64,000 bases of DNA from 2-12-FULL-35-23 sp965196985 (GCA_965196985.1 CBDALO010000008.1:62001-126000), one strand, 5' to 3'. Shown: positions 52,641 through 61,418, counted from the stretch's first letter. Numbers and translations are program-made. Notes: generated from the letters alone by a model not told the origin.

Positions 52641-54109
52641 CTGAAAACTACCCAAAATTTAAATCAGCAAAATAATGCTGAAATATTGTGTAAAAATGAC
52701 TATGCTTTGTCTTTTTAACAAGACTAACGAGATGAGTATAAATGTTAAACTTCGCCGATTACGCTGCCCCTCTTTTTTCAAAATTAACTGGGAAAGTTGT
52801 TTTAAAAAAATCTATCGACGATTGTAGGAAAGCTATTAACTGAAGGTAGTTGTAAGTTGTTCAGTTCATCAAAAGATAACAATGAGTATAAAAAGATGAT
52901 TCGTACACTTACCGGTGAAAATAAAAGCACCGATTTAGATCCAATAAAAACAAATGATGTATTGCTAGAACAGAGCTGTGAAAAACTTTCACACGCCAGT
53001 AAAATTGATGTTCTTCATGATCCTTCTGATATTAGAAAGCCACATAGCAAGCAAACTGAAAATCTAGGTAAAGTAAGGAGTCTGGACGGGGATATTATCA
53101 ATGGTTACAGCACGCATAACGCAGTTGCATTAGTACCTGGTGATAAGGCTGTGCATCTACTATCGCATGTAAGCTACAGCAATAAAGACCCTAAGTTTTT
53201 AAAAGCTGAGCATATTAAGAAAATAGAGGCTGGAAAGCCATTTGAGGGAGATAAAGAGGCCAAGAGTCTTTATGAATCTGGTGATTACTTTAATAAAAAG
53301 CTGCTGTCTATTCGTGAAATAGAAAAAATAGGAATCTGCCTAAAATCAAAGAATGAAGATGCAACCATTACCCATATTCTAGATAGAGAGTTTGATGATA
53401 ATGACTATCTCTCACTAATTGATACAAACCTAGATCAAGACTTTATTATTCGCTCAAAAATAACAAGAACAATAGAAGGTAGAGGTGATGATGGTAAAAA
53501 GCTTAAGCTGATTAACGCTGATTTTGATGCTCAAGGCGAAAAGCAATTCCAAAAGTTAACAGTTGGAAAGAATTGCGTACAAGACGGAAAAATAACTATT
53601 TATTTTGGAGAGTTTGAGAACATCAATGCAATTAAAATCCAAATTACAGGCAGAGATGGTAGGAGAATTTTTAAGAATGACATGCTGCTATTAACTAATA
53701 AAAAAGTAACGACTTTTGATGAGGCGTATGAGGTATACATAGCCTATCTATCTCGTGCGAAAATTGAATATGTTTTTAAATTTCTCAAGGAAGGACTAGG
53801 CTGGGAAAATATGCAGATAAAAAATTTTAAAGGGATACAAAATCTACTGGCTGTATGTTTTTATGTGGCCTCATATTTGTATGAGATAGGTAAGGAAAAA
53901 GCTTATGACGATTACGCAATTATGCTAGCTAAATTAGGAGATGGTAAGGGCAAGGTGACACGACACTTTATTGCGAAGGGTATTAGAAAACTTCTAACGT
54001 ATCACTTAGTAGAGCAATTTTTTAAAGAAAATAGTGTTTCTCAAGAAGAACAAAAAGAATTATCGAATTCAGTTCAGGTAGGGAGATAACAATTTTGGGT
54101 AGTTCTCAG
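52641..54109 (+). mobile_element. IS4-family element, copy 2
   Basis: Same 1469 bp as 46244-47712, with the same termini. The flanks (TTGATATT left, TTAGTTAC right) are not a duplication, so this copy marks a rearrangement that joined the cas fragment to the IS1634 region. Confidence 0.92.
52857..54089 (+). CDS. IS4-family transposase, copy 2
   Basis: 410 residues, with the same sequence as the protein at 46460, including the YREK signature. The same uncertainty applies to the start, and the same possible N-terminal extension in another frame (52743 onward) is present, which argues that the frame change is a property of the element and not a random error. Confidence 0.88.
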   Translation: MFSSSKDNNEYKKMIRTLTGENKSTDLDPIKTNDVLLEQSCEKLSHASKIDVLHDPSDIRKPHSKQTENLGKVRSLDGDIINGYSTHNAVALVPGDKAVHLLSHVSYSNKDPKFLKAEHIKKIEAGKPFEGDKEAKSLYESGDYFNKKLLSIREIEKIGICLKSKNEDATITHILDREFDDNDYLSLIDTNLDQDFIIRSKITRTIEGRGDDGKKLKLINADFDAQGEKQFQKLTVGKNCVQDGKITIYFGEFENINAIKIQITGRDGRRIFKNDMLLLTNKKVTTFDEAYEVYIAYLSRAKIEYVFKFLKEGLGWENMQIKNFKGIQNLLAVCFYVASYLYEIGKEKAYDDYAIMLAKLGDGKGKVTRHFIAKGIRKLLTYHLVEQFFKENSVSQEEQKELSNSVQVGR

Positions 54110-54177
54110 TTAGTTACGCAGAAGGTCTATTATCTGTTTATTTAGAGTAACAGAAAGGGTATGGGGATTATTTCTTA

Positions 54178-56231
54178 GCCCAAGTTTGGCCATTTCACCC
54201 TGAAAATCAAAAATTTCATCACTATTTTTAACTCAACCCATTGATTTTACTTGCCTAGAAACGTGAATTCTCGAATGTAGTGACACATAATGGCAATAAG
54301 GGGTTGCATGGGCTGGTGAAGTGATGAGAGTATTGAGTTATGTATATTCGAACCTCTACACAAAAGAGTCCTCGGACAGGTAAGTCTTACGCAACCTACC
54401 GACTTGTTGATACTCATCGCACTGCTGACGGCAAAGTACGTCAAAGACTGATTTTAAATCTTGGTGCGAATTTTTCAGTAAAGAAGGACAGTTGGAAATT
54501 GCTTGCTGACCGTATTGAGGAAATTTTAACGGGTCAAGGCACGTTAATTTCAATACCAGCACATCTCGAAAAACAGGCGCAAATGTATGTAAAACGCATT
54601 CGCTCTAGGTTTGCTGATGACAATGAGACAAGTATCGCTGTTAATTCAGTAAGCGCGGTAGAACCTGACTTTAAAACAGTGGATGTTAACTCCATTGAGA
54701 GCGCGGACATACGACACGTTGGAGCTGAGGCGTTGGGCTTACATGCTGCCAGGCAATTACAACTTGAGGAATTGTTCAGGGCTTTGGGCTTTAATCAAAA
54801 ACAATGTCACCTGATGCTTGCTACCATCATTGGGCGGCTAGTTGCCCCAGGAAGTGATTTAAGTACGCACTATTATTTAAGCAATCAAAGTGCGTTAGAT
54901 GAATTACTGGGTACTGATTTCTCAGAACTATCACTCAAGAAATTCTATAAGACTGCTGATGAGTTACTTAAACATAAACAAGTGATTGAAGATCAATTAT
55001 TTGAACGTGAGAAAAATCTGTTTAGTTTAAATCAGGTGATCACTCTCTACGATATAACCAATACCTACTTTGAGGGTAGAGCATTACAGAATGATCACGC
55101 ACAGCATGGTCGATCAAAGGAGAAGCGGTCTGATTGTCCGCTTGTTTCTCTAGGACTCGTGCTGGATGGCTCAGGGTTCCCGCAACGCAGTGAATTTTTC
55201 AAAGGGAATGTTAGCGAGCCTAAAACATTATCCGAAATGCTAACTGAGCTTCATGCACAGCCAGAGGCAACAATTGTCTTAGATGCTGGTTTTGCAACTG
55301 AAGAAAATATTTCATGGCTTACTGAAAAAGGTTTCCATTATATTGTAGTGAGCCGTAGAGCATTGCCTGTTGTCGATGAAAACATTGATAAAGTGCTAGT
55401 AAAAGAATCAGTAAATAATACGGTTACAGCGCAATTAATTAAAGATACTGAAGCAAATGAAGTCTTACTGTACTGCCATTCTCAGGCTAAGGAAGAAAAA
55501 AGCTTAAATATGATTAGTAAGGCTGAGACTCGTTTCGAAGAGGAATTAATTAAGTTAGCTAATGGACTCACTAAAAAAACTGGAATGAAAGCAATTGAGA
55601 AAGTAACCTTGCGTTTAGGTCGAATAAAGGAGCGCCATAAACGTGTTTCAGGTCGATACACTATCACGCTTGATTCAGAGGGTGATAAGGTTACGCAAAT
55701 CAGTTGGAGTAAAGTTAACTCTGAGAATCTGGGTGCATATTGTTTGCGTAGTAACAGAATGGATTTAGATGAAAAAACAATTTGGAGAATTTATACAACT
55801 CTAACTGACGTTGAATCGGCATTCAGATCATTAAAATCAGAGTTAGGCCTGCGTCCTATCTACCATCAAAAGCAAGAGCGAGTTGATGCCCATCTGTTTA
55901 TTAGTATTCTTGCTTATCACTTACTACACACTATTCGCCATCAACTTAAATTGCAGAACATTGATAGTAGCTGGCAAACTATACGGCAGATTTTTAGCAC
56001 TCAGGTTCGTATCACTACTACAATGCAGCTTGAAAATAATAAATTGCTTTCTATTAGAAGAACCTCTAAGGCAACTCCAGAGCAAGTTGTGATCTATAAA
56101 TCGTTAGGCATGAATTCAGAACCTGGGGGCACTGAAAAAACAATTTGTTAAGTTGTAGTGACCCTAAACGTTTTTTTAAAATGTAAGTCATTGATTTGGA
56201 TAGGTTTAATTTTAGAAAGGGCAAAGTTGGG
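54178..56231 (+). mobile_element. IS1634-family element with recognisable empty site
   Basis: The termini GCCCAAGTTTGGCCATTTC and (complement) AACCCAACTTTGCCCTTTC are imperfect inverted repeats, flanked by TTA on both sides. The sequence on the two sides (GGGGATTATTTC-TTA and TTA-GGTAGAAAACACTG) is found uninterrupted at 58150-58182, giving the empty target site. Confidence 0.85.
54340..56151 (+). CDS. IS1634-family transposase
   Basis: A 603-residue transposase of IS1634 (IS4-related). The N-terminus is typical (MYIRTSTQKSPRTGKSYATY, LVDTHRTADGKVRQRLILNL). The DDE core includes VITLYDITNTYFEGRALQND (Asp), EATIVLDAGFATEENISWLT (Asp), and YTTLTDVESAFRSLKSELGL with the Glu, then RPIYHQKQERVDAHLFISIL. 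The frame is intact and the element is probably functional. Confidence 0.93.
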   Translation: MYIRTSTQKSPRTGKSYATYRLVDTHRTADGKVRQRLILNLGANFSVKKDSWKLLADRIEEILTGQGTLISIPAHLEKQAQMYVKRIRSRFADDNETSIAVNSVSAVEPDFKTVDVNSIESADIRHVGAEALGLHAARQLQLEELFRALGFNQKQCHLMLATIIGRLVAPGSDLSTHYYLSNQSALDELLGTDFSELSLKKFYKTADELLKHKQVIEDQLFEREKNLFSLNQVITLYDITNTYFEGRALQNDHAQHGRSKEKRSDCPLVSLGLVLDGSGFPQRSEFFKGNVSEPKTLSEMLTELHAQPEATIVLDAGFATEENISWLTEKGFHYIVVSRRALPVVDENIDKVLVKESVNNTVTAQLIKDTEANEVLLYCHSQAKEEKSLNMISKAETRFEEELIKLANGLTKKTGMKAIEKVTLRLGRIKERHKRVSGRYTITLDSEGDKVTQISWSKVNSENLGAYCLRSNRMDLDEKTIWRIYTTLTDVESAFRSLKSELGLRPIYHQKQERVDAHLFISILAYHLLHTIRHQLKLQNIDSSWQTIRQIFSTQVRITTTMQLENNKLLSIRRTSKATPEQVVIYKSLGMNSEPGGTEKTIC

Positions 56232-56264
56232 TTAGGTAGAAAACACTGTAGGTAATATAGCACA

Positions 56265-56286
56265 CCATAACAACCGTTATCGGGGG
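56265..56286. terminator. Hairpin downstream of the LRR gene (outer)
   Basis: CCATAACAACCGTTATCGGGGG, a variant of the Rpn-type hairpin, in DNA shared with 58169-58226. It is about 85 bp beyond the LRR stop. Confidence 0.45.
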
Positions 56287-56320
56287 TTAGGCAGAATCTA
56301 TTCAGAAAAGGCCATTATTA

Positions 56321-56344
56321 CCCCTCATAATGAACCTTATGGGG
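56321..56344 (-). terminator. Hairpin terminator after the LRR gene
   Basis: On the minus strand CCCCATAA-GGTTCA-TTATGAGGGG, 26 bases after the stop at 56370. It is similar to the hairpins that follow the ankyrin and TALE-like genes but without a long T-run. Confidence 0.55.
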
Positions 56345-56369
56345 CAATGTGTAGAAATAGTGCAGCTAA

Positions 56370-58085
56370 TTAAGTTATGCTTAAAAAATGCCTGTTCATT
56401 GACGACTGTTCTGGTTCAACCACGTTCTTTTTCAATCTATTACCTTGGGCAAATAAAGCGCTATTATTATTGGAGATAGAGCCTGGTTGTTCTATCTGCA
56501 CTTGTTCTTGAAGCGAATCTATAAGCTCAACGACTATTTCTGCACTAGTGGTATGCTCATATCTGCGCTTACGACAGGATAGATCTGGTCTTCGCTGATC
56601 CAATAAAGCATCCAATAAAATTGGATTTTTATAGGTTGATTTGTTAACAGGTGTTCGCAAATAATCTAAGCCGCTAGAACTCTGAAAAAGCGTTTTTAGA
56701 TAAGCGCTTTTTCTGGGTTCATCATCCTCAATTAATGCTATTGCTTCCATGATAATTGAGTCAACTATCTTCGTCGGCATTGCCTCAAATAAATCCTTAT
56801 TTAATCTGCCATCTCGTATCGCGGAAAGCTGACCTATATTCAGATATTTACATAGGCTGTAAAGTGATGATGTTTCAGCTTGATCCTTCATTAAATAGGT
56901 TTTTGCAAATTGGTGGATTTCTTCAGATCTACTCTGAGCTACTTCAGTAAATACGTTTTGCTGATAGTGAGCCTCCTTTAAAATAAAAGCTCTATAGCAG
57001 AATACCTTATCCTCAAAGTTCATTGAATCGACTAGTGACTTATTTCGTAGCTTTTTGTTTGGATCATCTAAACCATGAGAAACATTAAGTGAGGTTAATA
57101 AATAATCATCGAGTTTTTTGTGATTATTCTGTGAGATTATTAAAGAAGATCCATCAGTCTGGTGAATCTGATTTTCAAGATCTGAAATAAGCGCGTCTGG
57201 AGCAACTATGAGCGCCAATGCACTGCAGCCTTCAAACGCCCAAGAACCCAGACTCGTGACGCTATTGGGCAGCGTAATGGATTGTAAACTGCTGCAGCCA
57301 TAAAACGCCCTTAAACCCAGACTCGTGACGCTATTGGGCAGCGTAATGGATTGCAAACTGCTGCAGCCAGAAAACGCCCTTAAACCCAGACTCGTGACGC
57401 TATTGGGCAGCGTAATGGATTGAAAACTGCTGCAGCCATAAAACGCCCAAGAACCCAGGCTCGTGACGCTATTGGGCAGCGTAATGGATTGCAAACTGCT
57501 GCAGCCATAAAACGCCCCATCACCCAGACTCGTGACGCTATTGGGCAGCGTAATGGATTTCAAACTGCTGCAGCCATAAAACGCCCAAGAACCCAGACTC
57601 GTGACGCTATTGGGCAGCGTAATGGATTGCAAATTGATGCAGTCTTCAAACGCCCAACCACCCAGACTCGTGACGCTATTGGGCAGCGTAATGGATTTCA
57701 AACTGCTGCAGCCATAAAACGCCCAAGAACCCAGACTCGTGACGCTATTGGGCAGCGTAATGGATTGCAAACTGCTGCAGCCAGAAAACGCCCTTAAACC
57801 CAGACTCGTGACGCTATTGGGCAGCGTAATGGATTTCAAACTGCTGCAGCCTTCAAACGCCCTTAAACCCAGACTCGTGACGCTATTGGGCAGCGTAATG
57901 GATTGCAAACTGCTGCAGCCAGAAAACGCCCAATCACCCAGGCTCGTGATCTCATCTATGATTTCAATTTTCTTTATATGTTCTTTTTTTGTAATACTAT
58001 TCCAATTGCATTGTTCGACACGCTCTGGTTGTTTTTTTTGATCGGACAGGTAAGTAACTCTAACTTGCATATTTATCATTCTCAT
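56370..58085 (-). CDS. BspA-like leucine-rich repeat protein, effector candidate
   Basis: A 571-residue protein. Residues about 45-300 are eleven 23-residue repeats, SITLPNSVTSLGxxAFxGCSSLx, the BspA/LRR_5 type found in host-interacting bacteria and protists. No signal peptide is visible, unlike surface BspA proteins, which suggests a cytoplasmic or type IV-secreted protein. The C-terminal 270 residues are helical and of unknown fold, with a basic cluster (RPDLSCRKRRYEH) that could be a nuclear signal. The gene ends with a polar tail like those of the ankyrin and TALE-like proteins. The start is uncertain among three Met codons (58085, 58079, 58070). Confidence 0.82.
   Translation of the reverse strand: MRMINMQVRVTYLSDQKKQPERVEQCNWNSITKKEHIKKIEIIDEITSLGDWAFSGCSSLQSITLPNSVTSLGLRAFEGCSSLKSITLPNSVTSLGLRAFSGCSSLQSITLPNSVTSLGSWAFYGCSSLKSITLPNSVTSLGGWAFEDCINLQSITLPNSVTSLGSWAFYGCSSLKSITLPNSVTSLGDGAFYGCSSLQSITLPNSVTSLGSWAFYGCSSFQSITLPNSVTSLGLRAFSGCSSLQSITLPNSVTSLGLRAFYGCSSLQSITLPNSVTSLGSWAFEGCSALALIVAPDALISDLENQIHQTDGSSLIISQNNHKKLDDYLLTSLNVSHGLDDPNKKLRNKSLVDSMNFEDKVFCYRAFILKEAHYQQNVFTEVAQSRSEEIHQFAKTYLMKDQAETSSLYSLCKYLNIGQLSAIRDGRLNKDLFEAMPTKIVDSIIMEAIALIEDDEPRKSAYLKTLFQSSSGLDYLRTPVNKSTYKNPILLDALLDQRRPDLSCRKRRYEHTTSAEIVVELIDSLQEQVQIEQPGSISNNNSALFAQGNRLKKNVVEPEQSSMNRHFLSIT
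57215..57955 (-). repeat. 69-bp tandem repeats encoding LRR units
   Basis: About eleven units of 69 bp, nearly identical in DNA. Variation is confined to the two residues before AF (SW, LR, DW, DG, GW) and the residue before GC or DC (Y, S, E). The homogeneity indicates recent expansion, as in the ankyrin and TALE-like arrays. Confidence 0.9.
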
Positions 58086-58200
58086 TTAATCCAAATAATG
58101 CGTTTAGAATAACTTATAGAAATTATCTGTTTATTTAGAGTAACAGAAAGGGTATGGGGATTATTTCTTAGGTAGAAAACACTGTAGGTAATATAGCACA

Positions 58201-58222
58201 CCATAACCAGCGTTATCGGGGG
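58201..58222 (-). terminator. Hairpin after the intact Rpn gene
   Basis: CCATAACCAGCGTTATCGGGGG, 55 bases after the stop at 58277. It is the same sequence, in inverted orientation, as that at 37693-37716. Confidence 0.6.
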
Positions 58223-58276
58223 TTGGGTATTATCTGACTAATAAACAAGTCTAAATCGATCTAATTTTAAGCAGGA

Positions 58277-59359
58277 CTAAAGGTCGAGTTCTTTTTTAAT
58301 TTTTGCTAAAACCTCTGGCGAAATGCCAGTAGTTTTGGTCACAACAGGATCACCAAAGCCTTCTTTTAACATATTGATTGCAATCTCACGTTGTTTGTTA
58401 TACTCGCCTTGTTGCATTCCTTGTTGCATTCCTTGTTGCATTCCCTCCAGCATCCCTTGCTTTAAGCCTTGGTTATGGCCTTCTTGTCGTAATTGGTCAG
58501 CTGCAGACATAATGGTCTCCTTCATATCGGGTAGTGCTTGAGTCAACGCATCAACGAGTTCTTTGTCGCTGCTTTTTTCCTCATATTCTAAGGTGTAGTT
58601 TACCAGCCGTGAGATATGTTGACCACCATCTAATGACTTTAGCAATTGAAGCAACCCTTGCTGAATGAGTCGTTGGATAACTGGCAGAAAATCTCGTTGG
58701 TAAGCGTGTTTGTGCAACAGCTCCATGGTGGCAACGTAGCCATGGGTCAAGAGCTCTTCATCAGGGATGACGGTTAGATCAATGAGTGGGCAAGGCGCAT
58801 TATACAGTTCTTTGGCGAGCGCAGAATCTTCAAACAACTCAAAAAAATCCATCGTGTACGGATAGGGCGTTTTTTGGCCATTATAAAAAGTGACCGTCAA
58901 AATTAATGGAAGCTTGAGCTTGTCATTGTGATCACGCTTTGGTGTCTGCTTTAAAAACCGATCCCAGATCTTGCACTTGTAATACCACAGGCGAAATGCC
59001 AAGAGTGGATCCGGTGTGGATTGGTGTTCACTTAACGCATAGAGATAAACTTGCTCTTTGCCATACTCCTTCTTGAGCTTAACCCGATACAAGACATCGG
59101 TGAAGGCCGTTTTAAAATCATACTCGATGAAGCTGTCGTTTTCTAGCTGCAACGTTTCCCAGTCAATCATCTTCTGGATCTTTTTGGGCAGATGCGCTTT
59201 GAAGAAATCCTTGGCAACCTCAATATCTTGCAGTGAACTCTTAAATAAGAGGTCGTGATGATTGATCGAATGTTTCTGAGCCACAGAAAGGTTCCCTAAA
59301 ATTAAAGCTGGTAAGCCAAGCAATTGCTTGCTAGCATACCGGAAATTAAGCAGTAGCAA
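58277..59359 (-). CDS. Rpn-family (transposase_31, PD-(D/E)XK) nuclease
   Basis: A 360-residue protein of the Rpn/YhgA family, recombination-promoting endonucleases. The start of the conserved part is INHHDLLFKSSLQDIEVAKD. The nuclease motif is FTDVLYRVKL...YALSEHQSTPDPL (Asp, then E-x-Q), followed by RLWYYKCKIWDRFL and LILTVTFYNGQKTPYP. A Gly/Gln/Met-rich stretch near residues 310-330 (LEGMQQGMQQGMQQGEYN) varies in length between copies. The N-terminal 25 residues to ATG 59359 are not family-like; a GTG at about 59287 (VAQKHS) could be the true start. A 3' fragment of a second copy is at 37104. Confidence 0.85.
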   Translation of the reverse strand: MLLLNFRYASKQLLGLPALILGNLSVAQKHSINHHDLLFKSSLQDIEVAKDFFKAHLPKKIQKMIDWETLQLENDSFIEYDFKTAFTDVLYRVKLKKEYGKEQVYLYALSEHQSTPDPLLAFRLWYYKCKIWDRFLKQTPKRDHNDKLKLPLILTVTFYNGQKTPYPYTMDFFELFEDSALAKELYNAPCPLIDLTVIPDEELLTHGYVATMELLHKHAYQRDFLPVIQRLIQQGLLQLLKSLDGGQHISRLVNYTLEYEEKSSDKELVDALTQALPDMKETIMSAADQLRQEGHNQGLKQGMLEGMQQGMQQGMQQGEYNKQREIAINMLKEGFGDPVVTKTTGISPEVLAKIKKELDL

Positions 59360-59613
59360 AACTGAAAAACCCTACAAAAACCCATTGGTTTTTACCTCTA
59401 AAACGGGCATAATTAGCCCAATAAATAATCGAGTAAAGAATGCCAACCCTGAATTAAAGAAGAAATGCCCTCGTTTTTTCACCCACACACCACGCATGAA
59501 AATTCATGCTCTTTTTCCAAAAAAAGAAGTAATAAAAACAATGGGTTACAAGGTAATTTACTTTTTTATGACCAGTTAAGTTTTTCTGAAATTGAATAAA
59601 GTGTAAGCAAAAA

Positions 59614-59635
59614 TGTGAAACTATATAGTTTCACA
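59614..59635. promoter_or_regulatory. 22-bp perfect palindrome
   Basis: TGTGAAACTATATAGTTTCA plus CA: exact dyad symmetry over 22 bp. Its centre (ACTATATAGTT) shares ATATAGTT with the iterated boxes downstream, so the same protein may bind both. Confidence 0.65.
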
Positions 59636-59723
59636 AAAATAACTAAAAAGCCTTTTAAAAACAACCAGTTAATAATTAGCTGAACTATAAGATGCGAAAG
59701 AAACTATTTGTTTTCTTAGTCAT

Positions 59724-59845
59724 CATATAGTTGCGGTTTTGTGACATATAGTGCGGATAGCAACATATAGTTACGCTAAAATCAATAAGTTAGACGTGTT
59801 TTGCTTTGAAAGCATCATATAGTTGCATACCGTGACATATAGTTG
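59724..59845 (+). promoter_or_regulatory. Five iterated CATATAGTTGC boxes
   Basis: Direct repeats at 59724 (CATATAGTTGC), 59745 (CATATAGTGC), 59764 (CATATAGTTAC), 59816 (CATATAGTTGC) and 59836 (CATATAGTTG). Spacings are 21, 19, 52 and 20 bp, close to whole helical turns. They lie 38-160 bp before the start of a ribbon-helix-helix gene, whose product is the obvious candidate ligand. Confidence 0.75.
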
Positions 59846-59883
59846 TATTGTAACTTTTTGTTTCGCCTAGAAAAGGAGCAATG

Positions 59884-60300
59884 ATGAAGGCAATTACTAC
59901 TCGTATTCCACCAGCGACTTATGAACAGCTCACCGCATTAGCAAATGAAAAAGGCGTCACGCTGGGTAACCTGATGAGAAGGATAACTGAATTCTTTTGT
60001 GAGAATAAACTCGATGTAGAACAACCTGTTTATCAAGGTAAAGATCATCTTTGTCACATGGTGGAGCAAATCCATGCGGTCATGCCGCATCTTGTGATGT
60101 ACTCTCGTACTGCTTATGCGAATGCCGTGCAGTCGATGGATGAGGCGAAATCTCATCATCTTACGACTGAGAGCTTAAAGAAAACCACCGAGATTTGCGG
60201 AGGTTTTCAAACGGTTGATTATCAAACAACGCCGGTTTCGTATAACTTCAAGGGATTAAAAACTATCCCGATTGAGCCTCACAAGAGCACATGGCGTTAG
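59884..60300 (+). CDS. Ribbon-helix-helix DNA-binding protein, plasmid backbone
   Basis: A 138-residue protein. I prefer the second ATG (59884), 5 bases after GGAG. The N-terminus MKAITTRIPPATYEQLTALA followed by NEKGVTLGNLMRRITEFF is a ribbon-helix-helix (MetJ/Arc) fold. The C-terminal part (HMVEQIHAVMPHLVMYSRTA) is helical. Possible roles are a relaxosome accessory protein (TraM/TraY/MobC type), an autorepressor or a centromere-binding protein; the iterated boxes upstream fit all three. No relaxase gene is in view. Confidence 0.65.
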   Translation: MKAITTRIPPATYEQLTALANEKGVTLGNLMRRITEFFCENKLDVEQPVYQGKDHLCHMVEQIHAVMPHLVMYSRTAYANAVQSMDEAKSHHLTTESLKKTTEICGGFQTVDYQTTPVSYNFKGLKTIPIEPHKSTWR

Positions 60301-60761
60301 AGGTGGCCTACTAATGTATTGGTCTCAAAATAACCCGTAAATAGATGGGTGGCATTAGTCAAAGTCACGCCTTTGCTCTTAGTATTGTATTTAATTATTG
60401 CAGTTTTAAGTTGTCATCCTATTAATTATTCTCACTAACGAGTCTGAGATTAATGAATAAAATAACTTTAATAGATGTATTTAGAAGATGGGTATTAGCT
60501 ATTTTTTTGCAGAAATTCATCGGTTAACTCATTAAGCCATCTGGTGGTAGAGTCAGCGAGTAAACAGCAGGCGTTATCTAAGTGTTGTTTTATTACGCAT
60601 TAATTCTGTCATTTTATCGAGTAGCGCAAGCTAAATTGCTTTGATAAACAGTTTTATTGTGTCTATCCTTTGATCAACCTGTTAAAGAGCAGTGTGGCGA
60701 TACAAGCCAGTCTACCACAACCGAGCAGACTAGATATAGCGTGACGAGTATGAGTCAGTTG
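60301..60761. other. Non-coding stretch, no feature identified
   Basis: 461 bp without a convincing gene on either strand; a short plus-strand frame at 60657-60845 overlaps the lipoprotein gene antisense and is unlikely to be real. A GTTAACGATCTGTCGCC segment near 60762 covers the lipoprotein stop. I see no repeats or strong hairpins. Confidence 0.5.
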
Positions 60762-60965
60762 TTAACGATCTGTCGCCTGGGTTACTTTTTTGGACTGCTT
60801 GGTCGTTTGATCAGACTTTTGTTGACTCGGCTTTGCTGCATCTGATAAAGCGCGACCACCACCTTGCAAGTCTTCACCAAAGCCGTGTACTGTATTGCAC
60901 CCAGCGAGCGTGAGAGAGGTGACTATCATTCCTACGCCTAATCCTCGAAGCAGGCCATTTTTCAT
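60762..60965 (-). CDS. Entericidin-like small lipoprotein
   Basis: 67 residues. A lipoprotein signal peptide (MKNGLLRGLGVGMIVTSLTL) ends in the lipobox LAGC, followed by NTVHGFGEDLQGGGRALSDA, which is the entericidin signature. The C-terminal part is Lys/Gln/Thr-rich (QKSDQTTKQSKKVTQATDR) and longer than in entericidins, which have about 45 residues. Chromosomal entericidins form an antidote/toxin pair; on a plasmid this may serve as an entry-exclusion-like or envelope lipoprotein, which is speculative. Confidence 0.75.
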   Translation of the reverse strand: MKNGLLRGLGVGMIVTSLTLAGCNTVHGFGEDLQGGGRALSDAAKPSQQKSDQTTKQSKKVTQATDR

Positions 60966-60995
60966 CCTTCACTCCTTCATTGCAATTGCAGCACG

Positions 60996-61334
60996 TTACA
61001 TCAATCCGTCATCATCACCAAATTCCATGTCCTTGCGTAGCATCGCCATTAAGCTTTGCAATGGCGAGACGGTTTGAACATGGGTTAAGCAACGATCATA
61101 CAAAGCCAGCACACTTTCCTCTGTGGGCTTTTCCTCACGGCCCGCTAAAATCATGTCCATGAGTTTTAAAGTGGTTTTATCTTGCGCTTTAGTAGCAGCA
61201 GTGAGCATGTTAACGAGCTGGGCAATCTCAGCGGGGTCAGGGGCTTCTTCACTCAGAAAATCAATCATGTCTGTGACAAACGCGTCGCCAGAAGCTTGGG
61301 TGAGTTCGTTGGTTTTTTTGGGTCGTTTTCCCAT
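60996..61334 (-). CDS. Unknown helical plasmid protein (112 aa)
   Basis: Starts at ATG 61334 (MGKRPKKTNELTQASGDAFV) because AAGGAG sits 8 bases upstream; the longer in-frame extension to 61370 lacks a ribosome site. It is an all-helical, acidic protein (DFLSEEAPDPAEIAQLVNML, KTTLKLMDMILAGREEKPTE) ending DMEFGDDDGLM. No domain is recognised. It lies 30 bp from the lipoprotein gene and is oriented with the operon to its right. Confidence 0.6.
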   Translation of the reverse strand: MGKRPKKTNELTQASGDAFVTDMIDFLSEEAPDPAEIAQLVNMLTAATKAQDKTTLKLMDMILAGREEKPTEESVLALYDRCLTHVQTVSPLQSLMAMLRKDMEFGDDDGLM

Positions 61335-61418
61335 TGCATAGGCTCCTTGTCTCTTCTCGGTCTCAATCATTGGTTGCGCAGTGTAGCGCGTCAGCTCATT
61401 TTCAACCAGCTTTTTTAC

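Larger units (their letters stand above)
59360..59883. other. Non-coding region with palindrome and iterated sites
   Basis: 524 bp between the Rpn gene and the ribbon-helix-helix gene. It contains a 22-bp perfect palindrome at 59614-59635 and five CATATAGTT-type boxes (59724-59845), described separately. No gene is seen. The layout resembles a plasmid oriT or a centromere/operator region. Confidence 0.6.

Noticed and set aside
60657..60845. A 62-codon plus-strand frame near the entericidin-like gene
   Set aside because: It is antisense to the lipoprotein gene, which has a clear signal peptide and lipobox; the plus-strand peptide has no features.
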